A stretch of 64,000 nt of DNA from Catenaria anguillulae PL171 (lineage: Eukaryota > Blastocladiomycota > Blastocladiomycetes > Blastocladiales > Catenariaceae): contig MCFL01000026.1 in the NCBI GenBank assembly GCA_002102555.1, positions 248,001 to 312,000 on the forward strand. Direction: 5' to 3'. Below, piece by piece: positions 59,930 to 64,000 of this stretch. The notes beneath the pieces are model-generated. The model worked only from the letters and a program-made list of their open reading frames with translations, was not told the origin of the DNA and ran no database searches. Positions within the stretch are counted from its first letter, which is position 1; each line of letters begins with the position of its first letter. A program made the position numbers and the translations under genes.

Positions 59930-60745
59930 CCCCGATGGCAAACCGACCGCACCGGCATTGGCGCAAATGCAGACCAACGTCGCCAAGGCCGTCTGATGTT
60001 CATTTTCTATCCTTGCCCATTTTTTCCTCTTGCTACTACTGCCTCCCCCTGGTTGCCTTGTGGCTCGACTCCAAGTCGTGACGCAGTGCAGTGTATGCCG
60101 ACCGCATCGCCTGTATTGCCTTGTCGACACTCGTTCTTACCCGTGTCTCTATATCATCTAACCTTCTCGACTATTCCATGCTCATCTATGACTATTTGGC
60201 ATACCGCTGTACGCCAACGTCTTGTTTTGCGACCACTTCCCTTGTGTTTCATTCTCTTGGTCCATGTCCCCATCCATTCATCCCAATTCGTCTCTACCTG
60301 TCTGCATTCCATCTCATCCCAATTTCTCCATTTTGTGTACATACCTCACCGCCGTTTTTGTCCAATTCCTGTTTTCCTCCTTTCTGCCCCGCAATCGCCT
60401 TGCGGTCAAGCTCATGCACCCATCGAACAGCCCTTTTTTCTCATCTCATGTGATGATCGTTCATATCCACAACCCACAGAATACATTTTGCCAAGTACAT
60501 ACTCACACTTGGTATTAATATACATACTGTATCGTCAGTGTCTCGCGCATGTGGCTCTTCGTCGAGAAGGGGGAGGGGCAGGGCGGCTGGGATCGGCAAG
60601 CGTTCAATCGACGGAACGTTTCGAGCTTGCATTCAAGTTTACACCATTCGAATTCCAGAGACGAACGCTCAATGCTCTCCACACGCACACAGTAAACACT
60701 GCAGCACTCGACGCAACTGACCTCACAACTACACAATTGCAGTAA
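59930..60745. other. Intergenic, pyrimidine-rich region upstream of Argonaute
   Basis: About 815 bp, strongly T/C-rich on the plus strand from 60000 to 60480. It probably contains the 3' UTR of the preceding gene and the Argonaute promoter. No gene is supportable; the long open frame here (59996-60745) has no domain and reflects composition. Confidence 0.5.
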
Positions 60746-63700
60746 ATGTCGCCAAGTCCGCGTTTTCTCAACCCCTTGCGCGCACCGATCGGCGGCGTCG
60801 ACGGAGGTCCGTCTTCCTTTGCGACTGGCCGCACCCAAGGCCCAGGCGATCAATGCGATTCCAATGAGGCGGAAGAGAGCGACTCTAGGTCTGGCTCCAG
60901 CGGCTCCGAGTCGAGTGACGAGTCCAGTGGTGACGACGACGACGAAGAGGAAGAGGAAGAGGAAGAGGACGGCGCAATCCACGACAACGAAGAGAACCAT
61001 CATGGTCCTTTGACAGACCTTGCCGGGCATACGCCTGCTGCTACAGTGCCAGCTTCCGCCGCCGGAATCGGGTTCGAGTCCTTGCAAATGCCTGCTGGAC
61101 TGGACCAAATCCAGGCCCTCCTCCAGCAGCAAATGGAGATGCTCAACTCGACCATCGCTGCGACGGCTGCAGCAGTTGCTTCTTCGGCAATCTCAACGGC
61201 CTCGGCAACTGGACAAGCACCCAACAATGATGCCGCTGCAGCAGTTGCAGCTGCATTGGCGCCACTTGCCGGTCCCCCGGTGTCCCCGCCCCCAGCCAAC
61301 GTCAGCGGTTTCGCAACCGCGGCGGCTGCGACACAGGCTCCCAGCATTGATTTATCATCTCTCGCTGCCGCGACCGGAGCGGTTACGCCCGCTGTCGACG
61401 TCAGTGCTTTTGCCCCACCCATGCCTGGACCACCCAAGACTGCAGCCCAACTGCAACAAGAGGCGCAACTTGCCGCCCTCACCCGCGCATACTCGACACC
61501 GCTCGCAGTTCCCGCACCAGCCGTTCCAGTCTTACCCAAGGTGACGGATTTGATCCCCGAATTGCCCCCTGTCCCAGCTGGTGGGTACACTCGCAAAGAG
61601 GCCAACAAGCTGTTTGAAACGCTGGTCCAAGTACCTCGCCGCCCGAGCTGGTGTACTACTGGCGAACCCGTGACTGTCAAGGGTATGTGGATACGGGCGA
61701 ATCTTGCTGTTTTCTGCCAAATCTTGCTTCTTTTTTTCCTGCTGCATTGGGGTCATGTTTGCAAATCGGTCTGCGTCAATGTGTTTTGGATGCTACTTTA
61801 TGTTGTTCCCAAATTTGCGCAAGATGCCTTCCTGTTCCATGTCTGTACCAGCTCGTGTCCTCACTCTGACCCACAATTACCGTTCCACTCGCATTTGCCC
61901 CCCATAGCCAACTCGGTTACGATTCAACTCACCAATCCCGACCTCGTTATCCACAACTACGAGTTCCGCCTCGAACCTTCAATCACTGGCCCGCGCCTCC
62001 GTGACGCCTTTGAGCTCTGGCGCAGGGAATACTTGCCCAACGCTGCCGATCCGGGCACCCACGTTACATTTGACGGCAAGCGGTACATGTACGCTTCTTC
62101 GGCTCTGTACGCAATTCAAGTCGGCCAGGCCCGCGAGTGGCAGGCTGCCATGGCTATTGGTGGTGGCGGCGGTCGTGCTGGTCGAGGCGGACGCGGTGGC
62201 GGCCAACAGCGGTTGCAAAGGGTCGTCAAGATCAAGGTCAAGCTGCTGGGCGTGTTGCCCATCAAGGATGCGATTGATTACATGCAAGGCATTGCTTCTA
62301 GAGAGCATTCCATTTTCTCGTACACGGGCGCTGTTGGTATGTCGTCTTTGGTTCCTTTTTGATCGCAGTCTGGTTCCTGATCATTTCCTTAACAACAACT
62401 GTTGGCTGCCTTCATTCCAGACAACATCTTTCGAACTGCTGCCACGTCCATTCTGACTCCCAGTGGCCGAGTCCTCTACGACCGCCGTCAAAAGCAAGTG
62501 ACGGAAAATGGCCTCGAAGTCGTCCCCGGCTACACCCAAGCGATCCGCGCCGGCTCTGACAACCTGCTGCTGATTGTTGATGTGACGAGCTGTGTCTTTT
62601 ACGAGCCCATGCCGTTGAGCGACCTCATCAAGCAGGCTTTCAATCATTCTGCCAAGCATTCGCTCAGCTACCACGAGCAGCAACAGCTTCGCCGCGCGCT
62701 CAAGAACCTCAATGTGTACCCGACCTACGTCGAGTCATCCAAGCGGAAAAAATATGCCATCCAAGACATTACCCAATCTGCGGCCGACTCGACGTTTTTC
62801 AGCTTGGACGGCGTCAACACATCGGTGGCCGACTACTTTATGCGCGAGTACAACATTCGCCTTCAGTACCCGCACTTGCCGTGTGTTATTGCCAAGGGGG
62901 GTGCCGCATCGTCAAGCCGCGCTCGCCGGTCCACGACCAACGACACAAACGTGCCGCAAATCTACCTCCCGCTCGAACTGTGTATGCTTGTCCCGGGCCA
63001 AACGGCCGCCCGCTCGTTTGGCAATATTGACCACAACAAGTTCAAGCCGTCGGCCATGGCACCCGCCGAACGCGCGCTCATGATTGAGCGCGGCCTGCAG
63101 CAAATCTACGATCCGCCCATGGACATTCTCACGGCGTTTGGGCTGCAGCCCACTTTCCAGCTACAAGAAATTCAGGGGCGGATGCTCGAAGCGCCCAAGC
63201 TCTTGTACCACCCAGACTCGATTGCGCCAACCCTTGTGCCCGACGGCGGCAAGTGGGATATGGAGCAGCACAAAGTGTATCGTGGCGTGACCTTGGAGCG
63301 GTGGGCCGTGTTGCCCTTTGTTCCGTGTGACCCGATCAAGGTTGCAAAGTTTATCAAGCAGTGGGCGGGCAGGATGCGGGATGTAGGCATTCAGGTCCTT
63401 GATCATCAGCCTCCAATTTTGCCGCCAGCGGATCCCGAGGCCGACATTGAGTTGGCCATTCAGCATGCTTATCTGCAGGCGGGAAGGGAGGTGGCGCATC
63501 CGGATTTGCTCGTCTTCATCTTGCCAAACAAGGGTATGTCGGCTTACCTTTGGCTTCTCCCGTCTGCCTTCCTCTTTTCACTTCATTCCGACTTTTTCCA
63601 GGTTTCGCCTTGTACCACGGCATCAAGCGTGCATGCGACGTGACTTTTGGCGTTGCATCCCAGTGTATCACCCTCAAGACTGTCCAAGATGCGCGCATGT

Positions 63701-64000
63701 TGCATATTGACAACCTGTGCCTGAAGGTCAATGTCAAGCTTCCCAACGGAATCAACGTGCGGATGGATCCGTCGTACATGCCCTGTGTGGCGACGATTCC
63801 GACCATGTTTATGGGTGCCGACGTGACACATCCGGCGCAAGAAATTCGGTCACCGTCGATTGCATCCGTCGTTGGAAGCATGGTACTGTTCCCGCTCGCG
63901 GTCTGTTCTATGTCCATTCATTTCCCCTGATTTGCTAACACTGTTGCCATCCATTCATATAGGACGCCGTTGGCGCAAAGTACGCCTGTGCCACACGCAT
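60746..64000 (+). CDS. Argonaute (truncated by the window edge)
   Basis: Exons 60746-61682, 61908-62336, 62421-63533, 63602-63882 and 63963 to beyond 64000 give about 932 visible residues. The first 300 residues are an acidic, Ala/Pro/Gln-rich disordered region with a Glu/Asp run. The N domain starts at VTVKANSVTIQLTNPD. A glycine/arginine insert, GGGGGRAGRGGRGGG, lies in the N/linker region (about residues 394-408). The PAZ domain includes VYPTYVESSKRKKYAIQDI and VPQIYLPLELCMLVPGQ. MID has FGLQPTFQLQEIQGRMLEAP and LLVFILPNKGFALYHGIKR. PIWI begins with FMGADVTHP, whose Asp (residue 900) is the first catalytic residue; the others lie outside the window. It is the effector of RNA silencing. Intron 1 is long for this locus (225 nt). 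Confidence 0.92.

Noticed and set aside
60000-60480. Long plus-strand open frame upstream of Argonaute
   Set aside because: It follows pyrimidine-rich composition (Leu/Ser/Phe/Pro-rich translation), lacks a domain and overlaps the likely promoter.

Overview
The window looks like nuclear DNA from a compact, intron-rich, GC-leaning fungal genome, most likely a zoosporic (flagellated) early-diverging fungus such as a chytrid or blastocladiomycete. The evidence is a SepH/Cdc7-type septation kinase and a DUF3712-type fungal membrane protein alongside genes usually lost in yeasts and moulds: an intraflagellar-transport dynein heavy chain, an NPSN-type SNARE, PUS10 and DCAF12. Most introns are 60-105 nt, with GT(A/G)-AG ends. 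Exon coordinates below were derived by hand from splice signals, reading phase and family alignment from memory. They are predictions.

Layout: 0.2-4.4 kb, Cdc7/SepH-like kinase (-). 6.2-6.9 kb, small multipass membrane protein (+). 7.4-9.1 kb, tandem pair of small secreted proteins of unknown family (-,-). 10.6-12.0 kb, proteinase K-like secreted subtilase (+). 13.6-15.9 kb, large multipass membrane protein (-), divergent from the ER chaperone HYOU1/Lhs1 at 16.4-19.1 kb (+). 19.5-20.8 kb, F-box protein (+). 21.0-26.9 kb, three related single-pass Ser/Thr/Pro-rich membrane proteins in tandem (-), with a duplicated noncoding block upstream of two of them. 27.6-29.3 kb, PUS10 (+). 29.5-30.5 kb, NPSN-type SNARE (-). 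31.3-33.6 kb, DCAF12-like WD protein (+). 34.1-35.3 kb, pirin (-). 37.0-46.1 kb, a giant (about 2,920 aa) DUF3712/LEA2-like repeat protein with one N-terminal membrane anchor (+). 46.3-58.1 kb, cytoplasmic dynein 2 heavy chain (-) with two apparent single-base frameshifts. 59.0-59.9 kb, a tentative gene with a possible MLKL-like helical N-terminus (+). 60.7 kb to the window end, an Argonaute truncated by the edge (+).

No bacterial-style operons are seen. The genes are a housekeeping mix (secretory pathway, cilium, RNA modification and silencing, ubiquitin adaptors) with two local tandem expansions. The points most worth a second look are the giant repeat protein, the tandem membrane family with its conserved cytoplasmic tail motifs and duplicated upstream block, the dynein-2 gene with frameshifts and degenerate AAA3/AAA4 nucleotide sites, and the kinase whose catalytic HRD motif reads HLD. 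No tRNA, rRNA, CRISPR array or recognisable transposon was found.
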